Source: Lycium barbarum (Eukaryota; Streptophyta; Magnoliopsida; Solanales; Solanaceae). From it: DNA of 64,000 nt. This document shows, in pieces, positions 24,101 through 36,100 of this stretch. The stretch spans positions 11,447,205 to 11,511,204 of the forward strand of contig NC_083345.1 in NCBI RefSeq assembly GCF_019175385.1. The letters are read 5' to 3'. Every line of letters starts with the position of its first letter. The first letter of the stretch is position 1. Made by a program: the position numbers and the translations under genes. The notes under the pieces were generated by a model. That model was not told where the DNA came from and did no database searches. It was given only the letters and a program-made list of their open reading frames with translations.

Positions 24101-24668
24101 AACCTTCCATACAAAATGATGCAAGGAGGATGTAGTTGGTTTTCGAAAAGTTGATTATGCTGCCTCTAGAGGATCTCACTAACCAAATCATGAAGCTTCC
24201 ATGAAAGAAGATTTGACCATACTTGCTGGCAACCTCTTATTGTTTACAAATGAACAATCCAAACAACTATTGGAATTTAAGTTTGATTTTCCAACCACAT
24301 CACGTATTGCTGGAGAGATTGTTCTCAGAGCAGAACTGATTGTCAAAATTTCTTGGCTGAATTTGAGAAAACTAAGTCATTGTTGGAGACTTCAACTAAA
24401 GAGGAGGAGGATCTTAAGGATAGATATACATACACAAATAGAGAAGAAGGAGAAGGAAATGATGGCACAATTGGAGACAGTTCAAAAGGAGAAAAATGAG
24501 ATAACTGATCAGAGGAGTCAAAAAATTAATCAGACCAAGCATTTGGTTGCTTTGGTAGAAGATCAAGCAGGTAGAACCAAAGAGAAAGAGTTGCAGATGA
24601 CTATTGCTAGAGCTAAATTAGACAAATTAAAGGACCAATGGGTTTCAGTCCAATCTTCCTTTAGTTAG
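21134..24668 (+). pseudogene. Decayed KIX + RWP-RK + coiled-coil gene, paralogue of the gene at 13-2551
   Basis: Two phase-0 exons at 21134-21242 and 21414-21524 encode a KIX domain like that of plant Mediator subunit MED15 (LGRHLPYVDKRLLGFRKIA, MRFEQRIFTAATSQ, then SDFLRKISLKMVTVETKLQ). From about 22492 comes an acidic linker and a broken RWP-RK motif: ISLEDLK, stop at 22746-22748, HFGKNREEAAESLD, then ICREHGISRCP after an intron at about 22940. The remainder (about 22950-23575) has a stop and a frameshift near 23355. The C-terminal coiled coil (24201-24668) aligns with the one in the first gene (MMAQLETVQKEKNEITDQRS). Many stops and frame changes make it a pseudogene. Whether KIX and RWP-RK were one protein or two neighbouring genes cannot be settled from this copy. 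Confidence 0.75.
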
Positions 24669-24944
24669 GTTCTGTTCTTCCTTTTGGTTTCCCAGGTTTT
24701 CTTAATATTTAGTTGTACTTGCCTTTTTCTCTGTGTGATATAATGCATTTGTATGTTTGTTCATTAATTCTGATTGTGAGCCCTTAAAAAAGAGTTATTA
24801 TATGTCCTCTTTTCTCTTTCGTGTTCCTTCTTTTTAGAATTTTAGGACGTGATCAATAAGAATATAAAAATGTGTTTGCTATAACTACTGAAATTTGAAG
24901 GTGTATAATCAATGTCATTTATGAAATGGTTATGGCGATATATT

Positions 24945-25960
24945 GTGGAAGAAAATGCTTTATGAAGAAGAGTCATCTATGATAAGTACGGACATGAGGG
25001 AATTGGTGCATAAGAGGTGTGGTGACCCCTTCCCGTTATGAGGTGGGAGTTAGAAGGTCTATAAGGTTTTTCTGGGATTCCTTTGTGACACGCTAGTATC
25101 AGGATCGGTAATGGAAGAAGAGTATCATTTGGGAAAGACAAATGGATGGGACATGGGCCTGTAAAGGGCTTTTTTCGGATATTCTTAATCTGGTGGCAAA
25201 TCTTAAGGAGGCCTGGGTCAACAGGGCTGGAATTTTGGATTTAGAAGACTATTAAATGATTGGGAGATTGAAAGAGTTGCATAATTCCTTAAGGTTTTTG
25301 GAACAATTTTAGGGATTACTGAAGATAGAATTCACTGGAATGGACATAAACAGGGCTATTTTACAGTGAAAACAGACTAATTTGTTAATGACAGGCACAG
25401 TTCAGCAAGGCCTTTTTGGCCCTGGAAGTGCATTTGGAAAGTGAAGATTCCATACAAGGTAGCCTGTTTTTCCTGGTTGGTTGGAAAAGAAGCGTGTTAG
25501 ACACAGGATAATCTGAAAAAAGAGGCATTCCAGCTATGTTCCAGATGTTTCTTATGTGGTGCAGCATCATAAAACTGATTGTGGCAGCTGTTCTTGAACA
25601 TTGTAGGGCTCGGTGGATCATGCCAAAGACTACCTTGTGATATCCCAAAATGCTGGAATTATAGCAATGGGTGTTTGAGGTAAAAGGAGTGGCGGAAGAC
25701 AGTACCAGCATGTATATCGTGGACTATATGGAACGAAAGAAATGCAAGATGTTTTGAAATTAAGATGAATTGTCTCTTGTTATTTCATTTTTGGTGTAAA
25801 GACAGCTTTGCAAATGATCCAAAACTTTTACTTGACATTATAGATTCTTTGTAAGATAGAAAAAAGCTACACTGTGGTTGCTTTCGAATTGTGAATTTGG
25901 TTTAAGCACAGCCTATGTCCTAATCCTAAATATAATGTTACCCTTCTTTGAAAAAAACTA
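24945..25960 (+). mobile_element. L1-type LINE 3' fragment (zf-RVT region), decayed
   Basis: Translated fragments resemble the C-terminal end of plant L1 LINEs: RIHWNGHKQGYFTVKTD (about 25330), WKCIWKVKIPYKVACFSWL (about 25425), SRCFLCGAAS (about 25540) and CISWTIWNERNARCFE (about 25710), ending with MNCLLLFHFWCKDSFANDPK. Stops and frame changes are frequent. No target duplication identified. Confidence 0.75.
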
Positions 25961-26370
25961 CTGAAATTTGAAGGCGATTCTTGAAGACTATTTGATGTCT
26001 TCCTAAAGTTCCTCGTTGCTAGTAGCAAAAAACATTTACTCTTTGTATCTTACAAATATTGGAGTGCCTCTAATATGTTATAAACCATTAGTCTTCCATC
26101 TCCATAAAAAATGTCAAGGTGAAAACTGAAGGACTGTGACCAGTTTCCTTTTGAATTTGTAGCCCTTTATATAAATTTATTTTAGTTTTATGCTTTTTTA
26201 TAAGAAGTCTTTATTTTAACACATAAGAAATATTTGCTGAATTGTGAGGGACTATGTTCACTCATTTCTTCCAAACAGAAGCATGTACAACCTTTGGACT
26301 AGCATGTAAAGGGAAGAGAATAAGTCAAATATGTCACAAATGGTAAGGACACTACATTTTGGTAGTGCAA

Positions 26371-28750
26371 TGTCACGACCCAACCCGACATGACTGACAC
26401 TCACACTAACTCTTAGTGGGCGAACCAACACACACATCATTTATTCATACAAGTCCGTTTTTAAATTAGCAAAGTCTATCAGTTATTACTCATTCAAGCA
26501 TAAGATAATCAAAATAAGTCATGCCATAAAAATAGTGAAGTAAATGCGGAAGTTCTAACTATTACAATTTCCCCAAAATTCGAAAGTTACCGCATGTACA
26601 AGGACTCTAAAACAAAACACGTCCAAGGAATGAAATATGTCTAATAAATATACACAATATCCGGAAATGGAAATAGACATCATAAGAGGAAGATCTTTGG
26701 GCAGCCTGGCATGGATAGAAGCTCACCCTAAATCTGTCAGTAAATGTCATCAACGCTAGATGTGAGGGCGAGTAATAGTCTCTGTATCACAATCTGCACT
26801 CAAAAGAATGCAGCAAGGTAGCATCAGTACAAATACTATGTACCGGTAGATATCATAGGCCGACTAAGATTAGTATCATGCATATCTCATAAAATCAACA
26901 GAATAAACAAGTCAGCCAACAGACATGAAATAATTAACCGCAACAAGCTAACCACGGATAATCAACTCAAGTCACCCAAATATCAAGAAATCAAATCAAC
27001 AGGAAACACAGATGGAAATAAGTTTACCACAGTAACCATACTCACTGTACACACATGCTAACTGATGTCATTGCTCGGTAGTCATGACCTGCAGGGAACT
27101 CATGATGTCCATGTACCACTCGTCCCGGATACTCATCAAACCCGAGCATAAACCTTCGCTCCGGAAAGAACCTCAGATGCAGGCCATATCAATGTATCTC
27201 TCATTTTCGAAACAAACCTCGGACCACGATCCCCTAGTCTAGGTCACATTTGTGCCTTTCCATCTCTCTATATACAATAGTATTTCTTACCCTCTTATTA
27301 TCAATGCTCAAATCATCATTTCATATCACAATTTCACATAGAAGGTCATAATAACTTTTCATCACAATACATCAACTGTAGATTCAACACATATGAATAG
27401 GGGCACGAAGCCTACACAGTCACCCAATCAATCACATATAGGAGTTCTAACACACAATATCATGCATGAAGACTAGACATTCTTTCTCCTATAGAATCCA
27501 CAACACATACAATCAACTAATCAAAGTCTAACTCAGTTAGACCGTAACCTACCTCAAACGTAGAGCTAGCACAACACAAATCACTCCGCTACAGCTTTTC
27601 CCTTCCTCAAAGCCTCAGAACGCTCAAAGTCTAAAAATAGAAGGCTCAATGAGTCACAAATACTCTAGTCACAATTACCAATTCAAGAATACCTTTCCCT
27701 TTACCCCATTCCAATAGGTGAATGATTTTTTAGGTGTAAAGCAACCTAACAAGGGTCTTAGTAATCACTAATCATCCAATTATAACAATATTACATCAAC
27801 ATTCCAACTACAAACAGTTTTCATGGTCAAGCTACCATTTTTATAGAACCCTAGGTCTCAATTTATTTAGTTCATGGCTCTAAAGATGCAATTCATGATT
27901 AAGGGGAGTTAACCCAAGCCATTAGATGATAAATAAGTGATAACCACCCTAACTCAACAAGTTCAGAAGGTTTATTAATTCTAGGATTACTATTACAAAT
28001 TTCACCATTGCAAACCCATAAAAAGGATGATAATCATGAAGATGAAGATGATAATGATTGAAGGGGATGATTGAGACTTACCTCTCGAGAGTATTCTTGC
28101 CCTAGCTTGGAATTTCACCTTAGGTGCTTGTGGGGCATTGTGTGGGAGTTTTATGAATAAAGAATGTGAGACTAAGTCTTTATCATTCGGGCTACTGCTT
28201 TTCATCGACCGCTGCAGCTGGACCGCTATAGAGGCCAAGTGCCCGCTATAGTGGACCAAGAGAGTTCCTCTCACAGCTATGGCAGTCCATCCACGGCTAT
28301 GGCGGCATCGTCGTAGCGGACCATCGCCCGCCACAGCAGCCACAGGACTGTGGCTGACCGCTGGCGGCGATGAACCCACTGCCACAACGGTACTCCTACC
28401 CCACAGCGGTGCTATTTGGACAGTGAGCTCGACTTTTGCCCAGTTTTCCACCCTTTCACTCAACATTTCATTCGAGGCCTCACAAACACAAACAAAACAT
28501 GCACATAGACACAAAACCATCATACAAATCCCCCCATGGCCTCGGAATTCTCAACGGAGTTCTAATTTCCTACGTCACCCCCCCCCCCCTCCCCCCCAAC
28601 TCAATCAAAATTAAACAACAATCACAGACAAGTCAAGCTTCAGCTCTAAGCTTGCACAATTGAGTTTCTATTAGCTCATTCTATCCTTGGAAAGGTTCTA
28701 TTTGGTGGGGTGATCCCACATTTCCCATAACGACCGGAAGGGTCATTACA
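26371..28750 (-). mobile_element. Solo LTR, about 2.4 kb (probably Ty3/gypsy)
   Basis: 2,380 bp starting TGTCACGACCC and ending GGGTCATTACA, with a perfect target duplication TGCAA (26366-26370 and 28751-28755). There is no second LTR or internal region, so it is a solo LTR left by recombination. Contains a C run at 28577-28597. The orientation (element sense on the minus strand) and the gypsy assignment are inferred from the end sequences, which resemble common Solanaceae gypsy LTRs. Its left 685 bp were copied to 12631-13314. Confidence 0.82.
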
Positions 28751-28755
28751 TGCAA

Positions 28756-29629
28756 TGGCTAAGGCCCTTATCTAAGGCAAGATTCCTTTGGTATCTTTGT
28801 CAAGCAATAATATTACAGTGTATAAGAATGACTAACACAATCCGTAAAGCAGGTTTGTCTTCCATGCAGCTCTCCTATGTACAACAACAATCAATCCTAG
28901 CGTTTAGATCATGGAATCTGCCATATATACACCCATACTACTACTAAGTAAGTACAAACCTAGGAGTTACAAAATTAGTCCATGAATATATGATTCGCCC
29001 AATCTGTTCAAGTGATCCGCCTATTTTATTTTTGTCCATCAATAAATTAGGTTGATATATAGCCCAAATTGACCCATTGAAACCTTGTTAAAATATTTTC
29101 AAAATTTTATTTGATATGTTATATATAGTCATAATAAAGAAAAAAAATGTTTCATTAGATACTTAGAAATTTATAAAAGAAGTTAAAACTGAGTAAGAAT
29201 TAGGCAGGTTAGGTTTTGACCCCATTTTTAGCCCGTTTTAGCCCATCCATTTCAACTCAAGTAACTTTTGGGAGGATCATTGACCTATCCATTTATTAAC
29301 TTAATTCATTTTGACCCGTCCAAATCTAGCCCAATTTGTCCATTTGACACCTCTACTACAACCTAACAAGTGTTGAATTGAGGCTTCCTAAAAGAAGGAA
29401 CAAGTTGTGGCCAGTTATATAAATTTTTTACTGTCCATGTCAATTCATTTGACCTCATTCTTGTCCAATTTTATGTAGAAGTCCTATAAGTTATCTATAT
29501 TTTAATTGGCATATAAATTTCTAACAAAACTTAAAACATGCCTAAAAACAGTGGACCTGAAGTGAACATACTAACATGATTAAAATTTAATCTCGAGTAA
29601 TTCGCATAAAAATATAGTTATTTTTCTTC
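28756..29629. other. Intergenic, no feature seen
   Basis: AT-rich sequence with CCCATTTT/GCCCATCC phrases but no element ends or ORF I can support. Confidence 0.4.
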
Positions 29630-29638
29630 GGAAAAGGG

Positions 29639-30118
29639 CCAAAATTACCCCTGAACTTTGGAAAATAGTCCATCCATACCCTTCGTTATACTTTTGGGTC
29701 AATTATACCCTTACCATTATACTATGGGGTCAATTATACCCATATGTCTAACAGCTGCCACGTGGCATCATCCCAGCCCTTCAAAATTATTTTCCCCTCA
29801 AATAATTTTTTACCCACTAAAATAACCCAACCCGACCCGATTTTTTTTTCCAGCCAAACTGATACAGACCCAACCCAATACCCCTTGGCTGGAAAGAAAA
29901 AAAAATTCGGGTCGGGTCGGATTATTTTAGTGGGTAAAAAATTATTTGAGGGAAAAATAATTTTGAAGGGCTGGGATGATGCCACGTGGCAGCTATTAGA
30001 CATAAGGGTATAATTGACCCCATAGTATAACGGTAAGGGTATAATTGGCCCTAAAGTATAGCGAAGGGTATGGATAAACTATTTTCCAAAGCTCAGGGAT
30101 AATTTTGGCCCTTTTCCG
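29639..30118. mobile_element. Foldback MITE, Mutator-like, 480 bp
   Basis: Almost the whole element is a palindrome: the left end CGGAAAAGGGCCAAAATTA matches the right end TAATTTTGGCCCTTTTCCG, and the arms extend about 210 bp on each side. The flanks ATTTTTCTT and TTTTTTCTT form an 8- to 9-bp duplication with one mismatch. The palindrome causes two nearly identical 89-codon ORFs on opposite strands (29744-30013 plus, 29734-30003 minus), which I take as a by-product. Confidence 0.8.
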
Positions 30119-31888
30119 TTTTTTCTTTCATTGTGCCCTAGGTCTGCATGTATTCTAAGGAATTGTATATAAATCTTTCAATATAATTTCCTTTAATGTG
30201 ATTTCATATCTATCTTATCTTCTTGTAACACTTTCATCTCACGTGATTTCACAGACAACATCTGAAAGTTGATGTAAGATATAATCAAATCATCTCAAGT
30301 GACCAAAGATGTAACGTTTTCTTCAAATTGTAGAACTATTTGTCAATAAAACCTTTTGCCCTTTCCCAATACCAACAGCAATTTTTCAAGTGCTTTTTAG
30401 GAATAGGGGCTCTGAACACAAGCAGGATCTCTGCATGCAAACTGAGGAATCTCTCTACTTTCATATTGTATCATTACCATGTCATAAGAATAAAGTGAGG
30501 AGCTAATGAATGGACAACCTACATTGTTTAGGAACACATGCATAGCAATTTGGCAAAGACCCTACTCAGTACTTGATTCCTACATTACTAACTATATATG
30601 TCAAATCAGTCACATGGCTCTTTCAACTTGGCAAACTCATTCACAGTACTTACTACTTGAGGCATTATTAGCTTGTGTTACTTTTCAGTACCAGTACTGA
30701 CAATTTTCCATGATTGATTGCTTTAGGTTTCAGTAGTCAAATTTGACCACATAATTGTCCAAATCAGGTAGGGGAATCATTTTCATAAGAATAAAGTACC
30801 ATATTATTTGAGATAATTGGAGGATACTTTTCCCCACGTACACAAAATTTATTGTAACAAAAAAATGAAATCAGGACAATTATTCAATATGTTTTACTAT
30901 TTGTTATCGCTTGAAAATCATTAAATTAAGGTGTGTTATAGCTTAAAAATCATTAAATTAAGCCGTTTTTTAACTTTCCACAACGAAAGTCATTTTACCT
31001 GAAAAAATGTTTCAGGGGAAATATTCTTCAAAGAGATTTTTTTTTCAAATAGAGAATGAATAATAATATTAGCAAATAACAAATAAGATAGTGTTGCGGT
31101 GAAACTTTTGGGTATTAAATCTTGACAATAATGTCGAAATGTTGGTTGGAACAAGTGATATGAATGTAAAGTTAGTTTGTTGTTATAAGGAAAATTACTC
31201 AGAAGTGAGGATAGTCAATTTTCCCTTTTTGATGAAAAATGACTTCCGGCATATCAAACGTGACCTTACAAAAAGGCTAGTTGGGAATGCTTTGCTCCTC
31301 ACTATCTGTCCCAGAGCTTCTTTCCCACAACAAATCCACAAAATTGATAAAGTTTGTGAATGGTGCTTTAGGAGTTGATTACATTAGTCAGTTGTTCAAG
31401 AAAACGAGGAATTTGGGAGACGTAAAATAAAAAGAAAGTAGTATTATTGTATCAATGTTACTTTTGAACTACTACCAAGAACAAAAGATGAACAATCACT
31501 ACTGAACCATGCACTTTGTTTTATTATACTAATTTTCCAATCCAACTTTATTCATGTAATTAAGTAGAAGTGGTCCAATAAGTTTCTAGGTAGGCTCCAA
31601 GTATTTGTTTGAAAGCTAGCAAATGAACCTTAAAACCTGGAGGAATAAAGTTGACTTTAGTGGCTACATGAAACCTTAAAAGCGCTCAAAAGCCAAACTT
31701 GCATATCTTGGCTTCTTTTGTTACAACTTGTCACACATATCTACCTTCTTCTCTTTACAAAATTCCCCAAAAAAAAAAAAAAAAAAAAAAACAAACAAAG
31801 GATTATTAAACTGAAAGAAATTAAAACTAATAGTAATTAATTAACTAATATGACAAACTTCAACGCAAATATAGTTTTGGTGAATCAC
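30119..31888. other. Intergenic, 3' side of the receptor kinase
   Basis: No gene or element recognised. Contains a short imperfect tandem repeat (two copies of AAATCATTAAATTAAG near 30914 and 30946) and an A run at 31768-31790. The part next to 31889 must hold the kinase 3' UTR. Confidence 0.4.
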
Positions 31889-34800
31889 TTAAACTCCACT
31901 TTTGGCATTTGATGATGATGAATAAAGCAATGAGGAAGCAGAGAAACTTGCGTTATTGCTCTTTGGATACAAACTTCTTACTTTCTGCCCTGATGAAGAT
32001 GTTGCTAACACACCCTTTGAGTTCTTGTTTTCTTGTGTATCAGTAGTTGCTGGAGAGCCCTTGAGTAAAACATCAACCTTTGCATATTCTTCCCTTTCGT
32101 GTTTGATTTCCTTTAGCATTGCTGCTACATCTTTCATTGTAGGCCTTTCATCAGGAGTGGAGTTTACACACAATAAGGCTATTCCTAATGCTTGTAACAT
32201 TTCCTCGATCTCTGATTCCGGTCTTGAGTGCAGACTTGGATCGAGGACCTCGATTTCTCCCCTTTTCCGTCTTACCCAATCCACTAGATGCACCCCATCA
32301 GGAATTGTTGGATCGATTGGCTGCTTCCCTGTCAAGACTTCAAACATAACCACTCCATAGCTGTAGACGTCGCTCTTCTCCGTGATCTTCATACTATAGC
32401 CATATTCTTTAAAGAAAATGAACATTAGTACACTTAGATCAATGATCATCAAGAACTTCAGTTAGACCTCTATAGCAACCCTCCTCTATAACAACATTTT
32501 ACTATAACAATGTTATTTGTGGAACCGATCTTTCATGTTATGTTATGCTATGTTATATCATATGCAGTGGCGGAGCCACATAGAGCCGAGGGGGTTCATC
32601 GGCGGAAAAAAAATACTGTTTTTATAAGGTTAAAACTATTTTTTATGTATATATAGTAGATGTTGAACCCCCTTAGGCTTCTTCGTATGTTTACTTTTTT
32701 ATATTTTGAACCCTCTCGGTGGAAATTCTGGCTCCGCCACTGATCATATGATCTTTATAACAACATTTCGTTATAGCAACCAAAAAATATTGAAACAAAC
32801 TATGCTGTTATAAAGAGGTTTGACTGTAATATTAAGCGAAAAGTATATTTGGAGCAAGCATTGAACTTGGAATAATATGCTAGGAGTAAAGAAAATAATA
32901 ACTTGAATTGTAAAATGACATGAAATAAAAAAAGTCTTTACCTGGAGCAATGTAGCCATAAGAACCAGCAACTGTATTGGAGGACCGACCAAAATCACCA
33001 TCATCAACAAGTTTTGCAAGGCCAAAGTCTGCAATATAAGGCTCAAACTCAAGACCAATGAGAATGTTGTTGGCCTTGATGTCTCTATGAACAATTGGAG
33101 GGACACAGTCATGGTGCAAATACGCTAGCCCTTGTGCTGCCCCAAGCAATATTTGGTATCTCAATTCCCATTCCAAAGGGTTCCCATTCCTCTCATGCAG
33201 AAGACTTCCTAAGCTCCCATTTGGCATGTAATCATACATGAGCAATCTTGTGCTTCTGTTCCAACAACACCCCAAGAATCGAACGATGTTCTTATGTCGA
33301 ATTGAACCAAGCGTCTTAACTTCCGTGGAGAAGGAATCGCGGACCCCACACTTTTCATCATTGCCTCCATTAGTTGTAGACATGGTTATTGGCCAAAGCT
33401 TCTTCACTGCGATGACATCACCATTATTCATATCAGCACGATAGACCATCCCCGAGCATCCTTTTCCAATGACATTAGTATCCACAAGGCATCTGAGTAT
33501 TTCATCCACTGAAAAATTGAGCTTCTGGAAAGGAGTAAACTGCCAAGACCAAGAATCTCCCATCTCAGAGTCATCGTCCCTCCTCATCGTCCTTCGTGCT
33601 CGAATGATAGCAATAGTTCCCATGATCACCATTGCTATTGTCATGGTGACTAACAATGCAATGGCTAATTTGAGCTTCTTTGACCTTCCCTCATCATTTC
33701 CATTTTTACGTACTCCTACTCCATTGATATTGCTGAGAAAACACGAAGGCCTTCCATACGAACATAGATCTTCATTTCCATCTAGGTCTGATGCTGGTAA
33801 CTGACGAAAGAGCTTATTGTCAGGAAGAAAACCAGTGAAGTTGTTGTATGAGACATTTAGCGAGACTAGATTATCGAGCCTAGATAGTGGATTCAAGTTC
33901 CCTTCAAGCTTGTTGTGCGAAAGGTCAAGTATCGACAGCTTGCTTAGTGAAGAAATTTCAGCAGGAATTGGACCTGTCAGACCGTTGAAACTAAGGTTGA
34001 GAGCAATTTCAAGGGACTCAATTTTTCCTAACTGCATTGGTATGCTGCCCGAGAGCTCATTGCTACTAAGATCAAGCAATTGGAGACTCGAACAGAGGCC
34101 AATAGATGGAGGTATCAATCCTGAGAACGAGTTCTTGCTCAGAATCAGCTTGTTCAAAGACACGAAACGACCAAAACTAGCTGGAATAGGCCCGTTGAAT
34201 TGGTTATATGAAACGTCCAGGACTTGAATCCCTGATAGAGAAGACAGAGTATTAGGCAGGGGACCTTCAAGTGTATTGTTACTGAGGTCTACCATTTGCA
34301 GCTCAGTGCAACTACTTATCTCATCAGGAACCGGTCCAGAAAGGCGATTTCCGGACAAATCAAGAAAGTTTAAGCTCTGAAGACCCCCGATTTCTTTAGG
34401 AATTACACCAGCAATCCGGTTGTTCCCGAGTCTCAGCCTCACTAATGAGCTACAATTTCCAATTTCTTGAGGCATCGAACCCGAAATATCGTTCGAAATC
34501 AAGAGTAGCTTAGTGAGATTTTTCAGCTGGAACAGTCCTGGTGGAATGCTACCAGTGAGTGAGTTATGTGACAAGTCCAACGCTTGAAGGTTAATACAAC
34601 TAGCCAAAGTTAAGGGCACACTTCCTTCAAGTTGATTATCCCAAGCAAAGAAAACAATAAGACTGGTTAAATTCCCCAACTCAGAAGGAATCAACCCTGA
34701 AATCTGATTTGTGTCAAGCTGCAATTGCACAAGACTTGTGGCATGTGAAAGAACAGAAGGGATTGAACCAGAAACATTGTTGTTACTAAGCATAAGTTCT

Positions 34801-35822
34801 TGCAACTCAACAAGATTACCAAAAGATAATGGTATACTCCCAGACAAATAGTTCAAAGACAAGTCAATCATAGTCAACTTAGTACAATTCCCTATCTCTT
34901 CTGGAATAACACCAACAAGATTGTTCTGCCAAAGAAACAATTTTTCTAACTTATAAAGGTTCCCAAGCTCAGATGGGATTGAACCAGAAAGACTATTTTC
35001 ATACAAATACAAGTTCACAAGCTCAGTACAGTTACCTAAATCAGGAGGTATTTCACCAGATAACATTGAAGTATAAATAGACAAAGTATCAAGTTTCTTT
35101 AACTTACCCAATGAAACAGGCAAACTACCAGATATTCTTGTATCTGCTAAACCTAAAACTGTCAAATTCCCACATTCCCCTAACTCATAAGGTATTTTAC
35201 CAGTAACATCTTTGTTTCCACCTGCCCTTAACACTTCAAGATTTGACAAGTTTCCTATTTCACTTGGTAAAGTTCCACTAAGCCTGTTATCAAAAAGGAG
35301 GAGATTTTTCAGGCTTTTACAGTTACCAAGTTCAACAGGGATTTTCCCAGTGAGTTGGTTTGAGTTCAAGATCAAATCTTGAAGGTTTACAAGTGTTCCA
35401 ATGCTTGAAGGAATGGACCCCACAAGACCATTTGAGCTTAAATCAATAGTCACAAGTGAAGAACAGTCACCAATGTTAAATGGTATGGTACCAGTGATGT
35501 TAGCATCAGAAATGACAAATTTTTCAAGGTACTTATATGAAGAAAGATTTGTAGGCAAAGGAAGCTCAAGCTCAATAGACTGAATATTTATCTCTGTTAT
35601 GAAACCTTGAGAGTTGCATTTTATGAAAGACCATTTGCATGGGGTGTTATCAAGAATGTTCCAATTAGTGAATGGTGCACAAGAAGTAGTAGTGAAAAGG
35701 GTGGCCAAGAGAAGAAGAAAAAAACGTTTTGTTTGGTTGGAAAAAATTGAAGAAAAAGAAGAGTTGGGATTTGAAGAAGAAGAAGAAGATTGTCTTCTCG
35801 AGCTAGGCATAGAGATAGACAT
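31889..35822 (-). CDS. LRR receptor-like kinase, RGI/RCH type (peptide receptor)
   Basis: Plasma-membrane receptor Ser/Thr kinase of LRR subfamily XI. Exon 1 is 35822-32942 and exon 2 is 32406-31889; the joint restores GYIAPE-YGYS, giving 1,132 residues. In order: Ser-rich N-terminus, hydrophobic signal segment (about residues 34-49), short LRR cap (NTPCKWSFIKC), more than 20 LRRs, transmembrane segment (about 719-740) and kinase with Lys807, HRD at 912-914 and DFG at 932-934, so an RD kinase with all key residues. RAGG at 199-202 and RLR at 462-464 match the RxGG and RxR motifs by which RGI receptors bind sulfated root meristem growth factor (RGF/GLV/CLEL) peptides. Closest by eye to Arabidopsis RCH1/RCH2. 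Compared with those, about 25 residues of the LRR cap before NWNILD seem absent. The ligand is inferred from motifs; identity as an intact RLK is firm. Confidence 0.93.
32459..32826. mobile_element. MITE in the receptor-kinase intron (outer, split)
   Basis: Inverted ends CAGTTAGACCTCTATAGCAA and TTATAAAGAGGTTTGACTG (about 17 of 20 positions agree), with CTATAACAACATT phrases inside each end. It lies wholly within intron 32407-32941 and is interrupted by the hAT-type MITE at 32565-32742. No clear target duplication found. Confidence 0.65.
32565..32742. mobile_element. hAT-type MITE nested in an intronic MITE
   Basis: 178 bp with inverted ends CAGTGGCGGAGCCA and TGGCTCCGCCACTG (perfect over 14 bp) and a perfect 8-bp duplication ATCATATG (32557-32564 and 32743-32750). 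Confidence 0.92.
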
Positions 35823-36100
35823 GTTGCCTCAAATTCCAAAAATTTCTTCTTGGGTTTGTAATTGCATATCAAAACTATAACTAAAAATCTCTTTCTTTCT
35901 TGGGTTTTGCTCTGTTTCTTTTCTCTCTTCCTCTTTCTCTGTGAAGAGTGTGTATTTTCTTGGTTTCTACTCAAACTCTCAAGTTTAAGTTTAAAAACTT
36001 GAAGAGTTGTGGTTTTTTCTATTGGTGATGTTGCAGAACAAGACCATTAAAATAATATTAAGGGAAAAGAGAAGATTAAAATAAGTGTAAAATGGTTAAC
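35823..36100 (-). promoter_or_regulatory. 5' UTR/promoter side of the receptor kinase
   Basis: On the minus strand the region upstream of the ATG is rich in GAGAGAAAGAAGAG, typical of plant 5' UTRs and CT-rich core promoters. No TATA box can be assigned with confidence. Confidence 0.35.

Noticed and set aside
28002..28663. ORFs of 75-173 codons on both strands
   Set aside because: They lie inside the solo LTR in a locally GC-rich stretch; chance open frames.
26112..28750. LTR borders at TGTCAAGG (26112)
   Set aside because: First considered because it starts TG, but no target duplication fits; TGTCACGACCC at 26371 gives perfect TGCAA duplications.
29734..30013. Two 89-codon ORFs on opposite strands
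   Set aside because: Mirror images caused by the palindromic MITE.
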